A DNA stretch of 64,000 nt from Pelagomonas calceolata (taxonomy: Eukaryota > Sar > Pelagophyceae > Pelagomonadales > Pelagomonadaceae): assembly GCA_918797485.1 (NCBI GenBank), contig CAKKNE010000005.1, forward strand, positions 248,001-312,000, given 5' to 3'. A model generated the notes under the pieces. It searched no databases, was not told where the DNA came from, and saw only the letters and a list, made by a program, of their open reading frames with translations. Made by a program: the position numbers and the translations under genes. Of this stretch, positions 43,430-53,399 are shown piece after piece; the stretch's first letter is position 1; the number at the start of each line of letters is the position of its first letter.

Positions 43430-46033
43430 ATGGGCGCCGGCGGCTCGACGCAGACGCCCAAGCGGCACGACCGCCGGAGCCGAGGTTCACGCGACTCCGA
43501 GGACACGGGCAGCACCGCCTCGGCGTTCGGCCGCGGCGATAGGGAACGCTGCCTCCTCCACGCGCAAGCCGTAGATAAACACTCTACCTTATTACCGGAC
43601 CACGCGCGATTGGAGCTCGAAGCGCTCATCTCAACGCTCGAGCACGGCCGCGTCTACGACGACGACGACGATTCAAAAGCCAGTTCATTGAACGACCTCC
43701 AGCACTTCGCTCCCCACAGTAATGAGAAGGTCCAGACGTGGCTGAGAACTACTTTGTGTACGGACCAAGAAGGTCGGGATGTGAGAAAGTCCACCGACGT
43801 CACGGATGCGCGGACGTCGGTCACTGGACTGCCCTCGACGTTTCTCCTGACGGACGCTCGGACGTCTGTATCAACACTGAGAGGTTCCCAGACCGATATC
43901 ATAGCTGCTGCTGCCGCGGGTGATTTAGAAGCTTTACGTAAAACACCAAAAGAAAGAATTGACGACGGCGACTACGACCAGCGAACAGCTCTACACTTGG
44001 CGGCGTCGAACGGCCGATTAACCGTAGTAGCGTGTCTCGTCGATGAATTGGGCGCAAATATCTCCCCAATTGATAGGTGGGGCGGGACGCCCCTCGACGA
44101 CGCGGTCCGACATGCCCATACGTCTGTCAAAGATTTCCTCGAGGGTAGAGGTGGTTTAAGAGGTGTCAGTCAACCAGGAGAGTGGGACGAGGGTGCCGAT
44201 TTGTGCGACGCGGCGAAGAAGGGCGACGTGGCACGGTTGCGGCGCTTGGCGATGCAGAAGCAGCAGGGCGTGAATCAGGCGGATTATGACGGGCGGTGTG
44301 CGCTACACTTGGCTTCTTGTAGTGGTCGGTTAGATGTTGTTAGAGTGCTGGTCGAGGAGCTCAATGCGGCATTGGACGTATCAGATAGGTGGGGCGGTAC
44401 TGCGTTAGATGATGCGGAGCGCGAGGGTCATTCTGCTGTGGTAGACTATCTGATGGAAAGGGGCGCACCTCGAGGGTATTCTCGTCGCTCGAGACACACG
44501 CGCGCGACGCTCGACGACTTCCCGGACGAATTAGATGATGTGGACGTGCAAGTAAGGGTCACGGAGGCGTGGCTCGCGGCGCTGAAAGAAAGAACGAGAG
44601 AAGACTTCGACGCGGACGCCGAGGACGATTTCAGGACGCTGCCCGCGTTCAAATCCGTGGACGCGTGGACGGAGGATGTCCAGTTCGACATTGATTCGTG
44701 GGAGTACGACGTGATTAAGCTCCATGAGATGACGAATGGCCATGCTCTCGCAGCTGTAGGGCCCATCTTGTTACAACGACATAGTCTGATGGAGCGATGC
44801 GCACTCGATCAAAGTGTAGTGCAAAGCTTCTTCGCATCAATTGAAGCGAACTACGGCGAGAACCCGTACCACAACGCCCAGCACGCGGCGGACGTTTCTG
44901 TTGCAGTACATTTATTTCTGTCAGAACACGACCTCATGGAGACGCGCTTCGCCGACCCCGTGGCTTGTCTCGCGGTCTTAATCGCGGGTGTCGTGCATGA
45001 TTTTGCCCACCCCGGGACGACCAATCAGCACGAGGTCAAGATTGATAGTAAGAGGCACAAGGCCTTTGGGGACGCGGGCATCCTGGAAAAGTTCCACGTC
45101 CGGGCGGCCTTCGCGTTGATGCGGCGGCCGGAGCTGAACATCTTGGCGCCGCTGGATCACGCGGGCTACGCGAGAGCGCGAAAGGCCATCGTCAAAGCTG
45201 TATTAGCGACGGATCTGGGGCGGCACATGACTTATGTGGAAAGATTGAATGAGATGGCCATGCTCGAAGGAGCTAGGTCCCACGGCACGCGCGTGAACTC
45301 CGGTCAAGAAACGTGGACGTCGCCGTTTCTCGATCCCGAGAAGTGCGGGCGGGACTTGGTGGCCGCCGTAGCTCTCAAATTTGCTGATTTGGGCCACGCC
45401 TGCAAGAAACGCGTGTTGCACGAGGAGTGGACGGCTCGCATCACGAACGAGTTCTGGGCGCTCGGGGAGCGGGAGCGGAGTTTGGACGTGGCGATCTCGC
45501 CCTTGTGTGATCGATCCACAGATATTGATGTGGCCAAGTCGCAGGTGGGCTTCTTCTCGTTCATCTGCATGCCGTTTTATACCGTGGTGGCCTGTGTGGA
45601 AATCAAAATTTTACGGCGCGTTCCATCGACGCGACGCCTGCTCGATGGCGGCACCCGACACACTGGTTGATTTCCGCACAGGTGGTCGCCGACCTCGTGG
45701 ACCCGGACATGCTTCCTCTGTCTAGACTGAAGCAGAACCTGCGGTACTGGCCTGTGTGGAAATCAACCAGTGCGTCGCGTGCACCCGACAATTCTTCACT
45801 AAGTCATTTCTCGGCGACGACGCGGCCGTGCTGGCTCCGTCGGGCGGCGAGGAACTTGCATCGCTACGCCATCGAGCAGGCGTCGCGTCGATGGCGTGGA
45901 GGCCGACTCGGCGATTCAGCACGAACGCGTCGTAAAACTTTGATTTACACACAGGTACTGGCAGACGAAGAAACACGCGCGGCGGTGGGAGGCCCAGGCG
46001 AAGCTGGCGGGGCCCCTGCGACGGCCCTCGTGA
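43430..46033 (+). CDS. Ankyrin-repeat 3',5'-cyclic nucleotide phosphodiesterase
   Basis: Exons 43430-45583, 45682-45743 and 45955-46033 give 764 residues. The start MGAGGSTQT is also a good myristoylation context. Residues about 170-340 hold ankyrin repeats (QRTALHLAASNGRLTVVACL, GRCALHLASCSGRLDVVRVL). The PDEase_I domain follows with all metal ligands: NPYHNAQHAADV, GVVHDFAHPG, KFADLGHACK, and the substrate Gln in KSQVGFFSFICMPFY. It hydrolyses cAMP and/or cGMP. Two family B introners sit in the last part of the catalytic domain and splice out without scar. It is divergent from soluble adenylyl cyclase. Confidence 0.93.
45584..45681 (+). mobile_element. Introner intron, family B, with TIRs and 8-bp TSD
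   Basis: The element is 45592-45681 (90 bp), running CTGTGTGGAAATCAA to TTGATTTCCGCACAG. The TSDs are GTGGTGGC (45584-45591) and GTGGTCGC (45682-45689), 7 of 8. Splicing rebuilds FYT-VVADLVD. Confidence 0.93.
45744..45954 (+). mobile_element. Introner intron, family B, perfect 8-bp TSD
   Basis: The element is 45752-45954 (203 bp), running CTGTGTGGAAATCAA to TTGATTTACACACAG. The TSD GTACTGGC is identical on both sides (45744-45751, 45955-45962). Its interior matches the copy at 10136. Splicing from the TSD's GT to the element's CAG rebuilds NLR-YWQTKK. Confidence 0.95.
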
Positions 46034-47117
46034 AGATTGTACATATTGTTTGCTGCTCCGCCACGGAGCCTTAATTCGAGTTGCTGCCTAATGTCCATAG
46101 TACTAATGCCCGAGTCCTGGATTACGCCCGGCCTCCGCCCCCCTCGCCGTCGCTGCCTCCGAGCTCACTCCCGAGGCCCGGGGGCGACGGCGTATGAGGG
46201 CCGGGGGTCACGCGACCAGGGGGCGCTACGCCTCAAACAGCATAGCCAAAAAGTAAGAACGGAGCCCCTAAGGCCCAGGGAGGACGCCCCCGCCGCGTAG
46301 GCGCCCTAAGTACCCTCATTCGCCCCTCCGGAGGCTCCCGCTTTGACACTGGAGTCACATGGCGGTCACGGATACTCGCGCGGAGACGCCGGCGTCGACG
46401 CCCGCGAGCTAACGCGGATGTTCGCTTGCAACCAAGCGTCGAGGATCGATTGCCAATTCGTCGAGGACATCATATACGGCGTCTTCGCTGCGCGTAGCAC
46501 CGGTTTACGTCATTTAGTCGACCGTCGCACGTCGAATAGCGGCTGGCAGCGCCAAATCCGGCCTCTGGGCTCCTTATGCTGCGCGTTCATGCCGTTTTCG
46601 TGCGCGCGGACGTTGTGAGCGAGCATACCAGTAGTGTTGCTGCCAAATCCGTCGCTGACGGTGTTCCTAAGCGCCCCGGGGCAGCTCGCAAGTGCGAGAT
46701 GCTCTCACAACTTTAGCTAAAAATAGCAAATACTGCTTCAACAAAAACCTGAAGAGGGGGTTTCTGTCTCTGTACCCAGGCAGGGGAGCTTTCGGTGGCA
46801 GCCACCCACCCTAGAACCGCTGGGGTACACTCCCATAGGCTCCCAGTCTTGCCTCCAGCAGTTGTACGTAGCCACTGGGGGCCGTCCCGTCGGCCCGCGT
46901 CGCGCCAGGATAACCCGGCCCCATAGCTCCCTACCCCGGTCTACGCGTCACGGAGGGTCCCCGGGCGGCCCCCAGAACGCGCCAGGCAGCAGTGGGGCGC
47001 TCTATCGTACGCCTAGGGACGATTTATGGCCATTCCAGCATGCCGGTTGAGGCGTAGCGCCCCCTGGTCACGCGGAACCCGCCTCGGCCGGGAAGCAACA
47101 CAAAAATAAAGCTAAAC
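46034..47117. other. Non-coding region with inverted-repeat ends and hairpins
   Basis: This 1,084-bp stretch has no convincing gene. A perfect 23-bp inverted repeat (GACCAGGGGGC/GCTACGCCTCAA) lies at 46214-46236 and 47047-47069. Inside and beside it are further hairpins (CGCCGTCG with CGACGGCG near 46150-46190; CTGGGGGCCG with CGGCCCCCAG near 46880-46980). It could be a non-autonomous DNA element or a structured RNA locus. Confidence 0.55.
46214..47069. repeat. Inverted-repeat-bounded 856-bp unit
   Basis: The ends are a perfect 23-bp inverted repeat, with similarity continuing inward (CAGCATAGCC and CCGGCATGC reversed). I could not identify a clear target-site duplication. There is no open frame of note inside. 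Confidence 0.6.
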
Positions 47118-48997
47118 TTACACCTCCTTGGCCACGGGCAGCCCCAATGCTTTCTGATTGGCTTTGTTGCCCCGATCGAAGACCGCCCGACACGCTTTGT
47201 ACGACGTCCATAAACAAAAAAGCCCGACGAGAACCGTCACCAGATTCAGGGACTCGTCCTCGGGCAGCGGAAGGTGTTCTGCTGCCCTCTGTTCTAGGTG
47301 TCGGATGTCCGAGCCGACGACGCGCGCCTCCGCCACCAACTGACGCGCCTCCTTCGCGATGAAGTGCTCGACGACCTCGGCCTCGTGGACGACCTCGTGC
47401 GCCTCCTTCTCGACGAACTGCTCGCCCCGCCAGATTTCCCTAGCTAAGTCGTCGTGCAGCGATTTCGGCGGCGTGATGGAGTTGTGCAGGTGCTCCAGCC
47501 CCTGCGCCGCCCAGCCGCCGCCGCCGCAGTCCCAGGGCACCCAATCGATGTTCCCACATCTGCTGTTGCCGGAGCCGGAGACGGTCCGATTCCGCAGATT
47601 GATACCGGTAAACGCGATCAGGTCGTCCAAGCTCCTCTTCGTGCCCAGTCCATACTTTCCTAAAGAGGACACCATAGAAGGATCACCGCCCGGCATGCCC
47701 AGCAACGTCCATATTCTTTTATTGGCCGCGTCTCTCGCTTTGATAATCGTCTGGTTGCGATTGAGCCGAGGTCCACCTGCGCGGAGCATCGCATGGACAC
47801 GAGTCGCGTCGACGGCGTGAAGGCACCGCAGCACCGCGGGACGCCGAGATCGCACCTCGCCCGTTCCATTTAAAATGAGTGGGATCGCCCTGCGTATGTT
47901 TATAATCGTGGGCTATGAGCGTCTTGGGAGGAGTATATATGTCGTATCCGTGCGTGAAAAACCGAGCCGTCCTCGAGAACTCCTCGCCCCAGAAGATGTA
48001 GGGCGTGTAGGGGTCGTAGGGCACCGTCCGCTCCGCATGGCACCTACTAAATGATAAACCAGCCGCCCAGAGCGTCGTGAGCTTCGGCTTCTTGAGGAGC
48101 CGCGCCGCCTTCGCCTGCATGTTCCGCACGTGGCCGTTCTCCCACTGGATCGAACACAAGTGGGGCACCTCCCAGACCTGCGTGGAGCATCGCGGTCTCG
48201 CGACGCGGTCCGAATGGCCTCGATATCGAAAAAGAAACCACCCAAGACCTCGTCTGATGGACACGAGTCGCGTCGATGGCGTGAAACCGCCGCAGCACCG
48301 CGGGACGCCGAGATCGCACCCCATTGACGTTTCTCATCGACCCGTCGTCGTTCAAATTCGTCGAGTCGGCGACGTACGTACTCAAAACTGCATATTCGTT
48401 CTGAGCATCATACCACTGCTGGATCTGTAACGTGTCCCAGTCCTGGGCGAAGGTCATGTGGCTATCGGTCCTTAGGCAGAACTCGGCACTGTCCGGTAAC
48501 ATGTCCGTGTCTTGCGCGCGCGCCCACGTCGGGCCCTTGGCCTCCTCCGACGAAAAGCGTTTGATGGAGATTTGACCTCTCCTAGGGCAGGGCGCATCTG
48601 CGGGTAAGTTCTGAGCGATTCTCGCGTCGTCGCAGTACTTTTCTAAACAATCGAGGTCCTCTGGGAGGTTCTGCTGGATCACTGCCACTCGTATTCTATC
48701 GGGGTATTTGGCTCGCAAAAACATGTTCGTGATCGTGTCCGGGCAGATCGAATCTCTGAATGAGGCGATGGCCGCATACACGATCGATTGGTCATGATCG
48801 CTTGCGCTGCCGACGGGCGGGCACGGTTTTGGGATGTCTTCTCTATCAACGATCCTTAACCACTTGCCGTCATGGGGACCGACCCAGACGCAGGGTTCCC
48901 TCTGGGGCGCCGGGAGCGTGCACTTCCGATCGAGCGGGTCGCAGTCCGGGCCCAGGCCGGCTTCTACTACTGCTGCGAGTGCTAGCAGCCATTTCAT
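47118..48997 (-). CDS. GlcNAc-type glycosyltransferase (PF11397-like)
   Basis: Exons 48997-48320, 48177-47856 and 47776-47118 give 552 residues. A signal peptide (MKWLLALAAVVEAGLG) leads a GT domain: YAAIASFRDSICPDTITNMF, RIRVAVIQQN, the DxD-like FCLRTDSHMTFAQDWD, and LSFSRCHAERTVPYDPYTPY then IFWGEEFSRTARFFTHGYD. This is the pattern of the Skp1-type/GlcNAc glycosyltransferase family, here probably in the ER/Golgi lumen. A C-terminal region contains amphipathic helices and one membrane segment (LNLVTVLVGLFCLWTSYKAC). Two family A introners interrupt it in phases 0 and 1. Confidence 0.85.
47777..47855 (-). mobile_element. Introner-type intron 2 of the glycosyltransferase (family A, short)
   Basis: A 79-bp copy whose donor half matches 48319 nearly base for base, then jumps to the acceptor GATGCTCCGCGCAG. 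The central GTTTCTTTTT block is deleted. Phase 1. Confidence 0.85.
48178..48319 (-). mobile_element. Introner-type intron 1 of the glycosyltransferase (family A)
   Basis: The donor is GTGCGATCTCGGCGTCCC, with GGGTGGTTTCTTTTTCGA and GGCCATTCGGACC inside, and the acceptor is GATGCTCCACGCAG. Phase 0; this is a near-consensus copy. Confidence 0.85.
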
Positions 48998-49429
48998 GGT
49001 GCTGCTGCAGTCGTTTTGTCGTCTCAGCGACGTCGCGGCGTCGCACGCGAGGCAGCGAAGCCGTCTGTGGCAGTCCTGGGGCTCTTGCGCGGCGTCGCAG
49101 CGACGTAGACTGGTGAGCCGGACGTATGCGAGACCTGGCGTGTGTGCGCGATGCAGCTGCTGGCCAACGCAGCCCTGCGACGCTCGTTGGCTAGCACTTG
49201 GCCAAATTTTTTTAGCTTTTGGCTAGTAGGGTTACGCTAGGCGTGCAAAAAGGGAAGAGGCAAAACTGGGCCTGTGCCGCTTAACCTCGCCTACAAATTG
49301 GCAACTAGTACTTGCGCTACACCTTTGACAGCCCTCTGCCGCTGTGGACGCCGTACGGTCGCCTCGCGTGCCGTAGTTTTGTTTGTACTGCATACAACTG
49401 TGATTGGGTCAGACCCGAGAAGCAGCACC
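48998..49429. other. Divergent intergenic region
   Basis: This 432-bp gap has CTAG at 49191 and 49223 flanking GGCCAAA and TTTTGGC arms. The result is a longer CTAG-bounded palindrome distinct from the common motif. No gene is seen. Confidence 0.45.
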
Positions 49430-50255
49430 ATGGCGACCGAAGGGACGCCGTTCCGCGATAGGTACGCCAGCGAGGCGCGCGCGGCCGCGGCACGCGCGCA
49501 CGCGCCGCCATTGGAAGAACCCCCGACGCCCGTGCCCCGGCGGCGTGCACGCGCCGTCGTCGCCCGCGCCGCGACCGACCGCCCCGACGCCGACGCCGCC
49601 TTCCAAATTACTGCAGCGCTACCTCGCCTCCGAGGCGACGAAGATACCGGAATCGAGCGCATCGGGCGGCGCGGCCCTTGAGGCGGAGGTACGAGCGCGG
49701 ACACGCGCCTTGGAGCTCGAGGTGGCGCGCGCCGACGGTGCGAGCGCGGTCGCCCGTGCCGACGGTGCGAGCGCGCACACGACGTACCATGGCCGGCGGC
49801 GCGTGCGAAACGACGGTGACGGCCTCGACGGCGCGGCGCGCGGCGTCGACGCCGCGGCTCGGGCGGTGCGGCGCGCGCGGGCCGCGAGCGCGCGCGTGGA
49901 CAAAGAGAACGACGCCGGCGTCTCGCTCGAGGTCCTCAAGTTGGCGCGAGACGTCGCTCGCCACATCGAGGCCTCGAGCCGCGTGCTCCAGGACGCGACG
50001 GCAGTGCTGGCGAAGTTCGAGGATCCGGCGAACGAGAAGGCTTTGTCTAGAGATCAGGTCCGAGCGTTCGACGCGGACGGTGGCGCCGAAACGGCAGCTC
50101 CGGCGCGTCCGGGCGACGAGGACGCTTGGACGGACGGCAGCTCAGGTGCCCTGACGCCGCGGCGCGATGCTGCGCCCTGCGCGGAGTCGGACGCCTGGAC
50201 GGACGCCTCGGACGACGAACCCCCGCCTCCGCCGACGCCGCCCCCCGAGGACTGA
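49430..50255 (+). CDS. Coiled-coil/low-complexity protein, frame interrupted
   Basis: It starts MATEGTPFRDRYASEAR. Near 49600 the frame moves by one base to KLLQRYLASEATKIPESS and continues to the stop at 50255, about 275 residues. The body is Ala/Arg-rich helix (DVARHIEASSRVLQDATAVL) and the tail is acidic and Pro-rich with a repeated DAWTD motif. No family is recognised. The break is probably a consensus error. Confidence 0.5.
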
Positions 50256-50290
50256 CCATTTTGCAAGTAAAAAAACAAAATACACATCTA

Positions 50291-51076
50291 TCACTCCTCC
50301 TCGAGCGCCCGGAACCGCGCCAGCAGCGAGTCCTCCGCGCCGCCCGGGAACGGCGACACGGCCTCGCCCCGCGACTTCGCCACCACAGCCCGCGCCACCA
50401 AGTAATCCAGGTCGTCGCACCTCACTCTAAGCGCGCCGACGTCGGCCTCGGCCCGCTTCAACCGTTGGGTAGCGTCGACGGCCTCGGCCTCGGCGACCGC
50501 GCACCGCTTGTCCAATGCTATCCGAGCCGTGAGGTATTTTCGAGCAGAATCATCATCACCGTCCTTCACGGCCCGCTCCGCGGCCTGCTGCGCCGCGTCC
50601 CTGTCTCGTTTCAAAGTTGCGGCAAAGGCAGAGGCCGACTCTAATGCACTTTGGACATATCCTCTAGACTCGTCGGCCTCGGCCAAGTCGCGACTAGCCT
50701 CGCCGACGTTCCGGATGACCTCGTCGTCGACGCCCAATGAGGCCAGCCGCTGCTCCATCTGTTTTTTGGCAGAAGCCGCTTGCCCGACGTTCGAGCCGGC
50801 CGCGCCCATCAGCATGCCCAGGGGCCCGAGTAAAAAGCTGCCGACGAGCGCGCCGGTGACAGCTCCTCCTAAGCCTTGATCTGCCTCTACGGGTGTGTTC
50901 GCGGCCCTTGCTAGGATCCGTTTGGCCTCGTCGAGCGTCCGCTGGCGCTCGGGGTTATTGTCCTTGGTTGCCCTCAGCACCTTGTGCACATTGTGGTGGG
51001 CTGTTCGTGGGAGGACGAAGCCTTCGACGATGATCGCTGTGGCCAGGAGCGCTGCGATAGCGTGGCGAAGGGCCAT
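50291..51076 (-). CDS. Plastid-targeted coiled-coil protein with glycine zipper
   Basis: A 261-residue, intronless protein. The N-terminus MALRHAIAALLATAIIVEG|FVLPR is a signal peptide followed by Phe at the predicted cleavage point, the hallmark of bipartite plastid targeting in stramenopiles. Then comes a glycine-zipper hydrophobic stretch (GGAVTGALVGSFLLGPLGML) and a long coiled coil (residues about 115-240). The coiled coil is loosely like PspA/IM30-type membrane-remodelling proteins, but I cannot assign the family. Confidence 0.7.
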   Translation of the reverse strand: MALRHAIAALLATAIIVEGFVLPRTAHHNVHKVLRATKDNNPERQRTLDEAKRILARAANTPVEADQGLGGAVTGALVGSFLLGPLGMLMGAAGSNVGQAASAKKQMEQRLASLGVDDEVIRNVGEASRDLAEADESRGYVQSALESASAFAATLKRDRDAAQQAAERAVKDGDDDSARKYLTARIALDKRCAVAEAEAVDATQRLKRAEADVGALRVRCDDLDYLVARAVVAKSRGEAVSPFPGGAEDSLLARFRALEEE

Positions 51077-51228
51077 TTTTGGCTTTGGACTAGTTGCTCT
51101 CCTCTTGGCTCAAATCTGGCGGAAGTTTCACACGCGCGTGGACTGCGGCGTGCCAGGGCTAGTCGATCGCTGTCGTGCGTGCGCGTACACGCTAACAGCC
51201 GTCTATCGATGCGATGGCAAAGCAATTG

Positions 51229-51250
51229 CTAGTGTCTTTATCGACGCTAG
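51229..51250 (-). promoter_or_regulatory. CTAG-bounded promoter-type motif
   Basis: Reversed: CTAGCGTCGA then TAAAGACACTAG, 22 bp, between divergent starts at 51076 and 51339. Confidence 0.6.
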
Positions 51251-51338
51251 CGCTTCGTGGTCGGAGTTTACGAGGCGCTAGCGGTGCCCCTGCGCGACCC
51301 TGCGAACAAAAAGAGGAGCTGTGACATCGCTGAGAACC

Positions 51339-51848
51339 ATGCGGACCGCGTGTGGCCTCCTCGGCCTGGCTTGGGCCACAGCAGCCTTCCACTGCCCGGC
51401 ACGACGAATCACGGCCGCAGCGCGGCCAATCGCGCGGCGAGCGCCGGCCCACGCCGCCGCCGCGCCCGCGCGACCCACGACGGCGCTGCGCGCCGGTAGC
51501 GACGACGAGGAGAAGCGCCTCCCCTGGTTCTTCGACCCCGGGACGTACGGCGGCGTCATCGTCTTGACTATTTTCTTGATCGTAGCGCCATTGGCGTTAA
51601 AAAGCGCCCTCGAGGCCTCGGGCATGGACGGCAACCAGGTCGGCGTGGCCCTGTCCGGCGTCTTCGTCATCGGCGGGTCGTTACTGTGGGCCTTCTCGTA
51701 CGTGTTCCGCGTCTTCTCCAAGGACATGACCTACTCGACGCAGCTCAAGCAGTACGAGGACGCGGTCATCCAGAAGCGCTTCGAGGAGCTCGAGGACGAC
51801 GAGGTCGACGCGCTGCTCGGGGAGATCGAAAGGGAGAGCGCCTTGTAA
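51339..51848 (+). CDS. DUF3007-like plastid membrane protein
   Basis: I use the Met at 51339 (MRTACGLLGLAWATAAF), a signal peptide ending before Phe, then an Arg/Ala-rich transit segment. An in-frame Met lies six codons upstream. The mature part has two membrane helices (GGVIVLTIFLIVAPLALKSA, VALSGVFVIGGSLLWAFSYV) and the conserved C-terminus KDMTYSTQLKQYEDAVIQKR of DUF3007 proteins, which are shared by cyanobacteria and plastids. Function unknown; probably a thylakoid or envelope protein. Confidence 0.8.
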   Translation: MRTACGLLGLAWATAAFHCPARRITAAARPIARRAPAHAAAAPARPTTALRAGSDDEEKRLPWFFDPGTYGGVIVLTIFLIVAPLALKSALEASGMDGNQVGVALSGVFVIGGSLLWAFSYVFRVFSKDMTYSTQLKQYEDAVIQKRFEELEDDEVDALLGEIERESAL

Positions 51849-51980
51849 GTAGCTGAGTACTCTATCACATGGTTACCAGGCTTCGACGGCGTGCGGATTC
51901 CAACAGCACGCCGTCGCCGTGGCGGCGCGGGAGCTACAGCAGCTCCAGGAGGGCGTCGAGCGCAGCGATCGGCGCGGGCG

Positions 51981-53033
51981 CTACAGCAGCTCCACGCGCG
52001 TGATCTCCACCCGCCGCAGGAGCTTGCCGGGGAAGATCTTCGACGCGCGGCCGTCGCCGAAGGCCTTCGCCGCGCCGCGGAAGGCGTCCTTCTGGGCGCG
52101 GTAGAGCGCGGCTGCCCCCGGCACGTCTGTCGAGGGGCCGACGGCGTCCAGGGAATATGCGTTGAGCGCGCCGACGGCGGTCACGAGGCCCGACGGATCG
52201 CGGACGACGCGGCCGAACGCCTGGTTCGTCGCGTCCAACGCCTTCGAACCGGCCACGGTCAGTCCGAACGCCTGAGGAGAATCGCCGCGCTGCCGCGTCA
52301 GTATGCCCGCAGCGTCGTGCGCCACCGCGGACGGCTCTTTTCGCAACTTTGCGGCGATGGCTTCGGCATTCCGCGAGAGGACCTCGCCGCCGTCGCGACT
52401 CCGCACCAGGATCTGCTCGCCGCCGATCGAGCGCGTCTCGACGCCCCGCAGGCGGCGCGCGGCGTAGATGACGGGCGCGTCGGCGGCGCGCTCGTCGAGG
52501 ATGGCCGACGCGTACGTCGGCGCCTCCGCGGCGGCGGGATCGCCGAGCGCGAAGGCCAAGAAGGTAGCGACGGCCGCCGGCGCACGGCCGAAGAGCTCTA
52601 CGTCGACGTCGCCGATCCGCGGCGGCTCGGGATCCTCCTCACCCTTCGCTCTCACGTAAAACGTGCCGTCCGGCCGCGCGATGCGCATCGAGAGGCGCAC
52701 GGTCGTCGTGGCCGCCGCCGTCCCGTCGAGCGCGGCCTTCTGCGCCGCAAGGACTGCGGAGGTCTCGCGCGAGCTCTGCGTGCGCTGCGTCGACGGCGTC
52801 ATCACGGCGGACGGCGCCTGGCCGAGCCGCTCGCTGCGCGCCGCCGCAAAGGTTTCGTCGGCGCTCTCCGTCGGGACGTCGAGGAGCCAGTCGGGCGCCG
52901 CGACGGCTGGCGGCGCCAAGGTTGCAGCTAGGGCGCCGCCCAATGCGCTGCGCCGGCCCACAGCTGCCTTTGGATAGGTCATAGCTTTGCTCAAAGGCAT
53001 CGATGCGATCAGGATGGTGAGCTGTCGCATCAT
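51981..53033 (-). CDS. Cyclophilin-like protein, probable thylakoid lumen
   Basis: About 350 residues from the Met at 53033; an in-frame Met at 53129 would add 32 residues. The N-terminus has a signal-like segment, then GRRSALGGALAATLAPPAVAA, a twin-Arg lumenal targeting signal. The body shows cyclophilin strands (GDVDVELFGRAPAAVATFLAF, FGLTVAGSKALDATNQAFGRV), but the catalytic Arg/Phe/Gln motif FHRVIPGFMIQGGD is not evident. A non-catalytic lumenal cyclophilin such as the TLP40/CYP38 type is plausible. Divergent from the cap methyltransferase. Confidence 0.7.
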   Translation of the reverse strand: MMRQLTILIASMPLSKAMTYPKAAVGRRSALGGALAATLAPPAVAAPDWLLDVPTESADETFAAARSERLGQAPSAVMTPSTQRTQSSRETSAVLAAQKAALDGTAAATTTVRLSMRIARPDGTFYVRAKGEEDPEPPRIGDVDVELFGRAPAAVATFLAFALGDPAAAEAPTYASAILDERAADAPVIYAARRLRGVETRSIGGEQILVRSRDGGEVLSRNAEAIAAKLRKEPSAVAHDAAGILTRQRGDSPQAFGLTVAGSKALDATNQAFGRVVRDPSGLVTAVGALNAYSLDAVGPSTDVPGAAALYRAQKDAFRGAAKAFGDGRASKIFPGKLLRRVEITRVELL

Positions 53034-53191
53034 GACTGCAAGTTGGTTGCGTCGCGTGTGCGGCACGAGTGCGCACAAACTCTTCACGAGCGTATTCCCG
53101 AGCAGATAGTGTTCACCTGCCGTGGCCACGGCCAGCGATCACCGCCGTCAGCGCGCGCTAGGGCACGTCAAAAACGCGCTCTCCTTGCTTG

Positions 53192-53213
53192 CTAGAGTCT
53201 TACATGCCGCTAG
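53192..53213 (-). promoter_or_regulatory. CTAG-bounded promoter-type motif
   Basis: Reversed: CTAGCGGCAT then GTAAGACTCTAG, 22 bp, between divergent starts at 53033 and 53400. Confidence 0.65.
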
Positions 53214-53399
53214 CTCGCAGCGGCGGCCGAGTAGGGGTGTGGGACGGACGAGGGCGATAAGACACGTGGCGGCATCTCTGCAAGACGTCTCCTTGCGTAT
53301 CGCGCTGCGGAAGCGACGTGTGCGCGCAGGGGAGGTCCCGAAACCGCCGGCGAGACAGAGCGCCCTCCCGAGACGCCAGGCGCCGCGGCGCGCTGAAAA

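Noticed and set aside
46600-46860. Possible snRNA or other small RNA gene
   Set aside because: No U1, U2, U4, U5, U6, tRNA or 5S signature could be matched; only generic hairpins are seen.
46214-47069. Virus-like or capsid-bearing element
   Set aside because: There is no coding sequence inside. Only the inverted repeat is present, so a small non-autonomous unit is the most that can be said.
49191-49226. Another copy of the CTAG promoter motif
   Set aside because: CTAG ends are present, but spacing is 36 bp and the core is a GGCCAAA/TTTTGGC palindrome without GTAAGACA. It was not counted among the ten.
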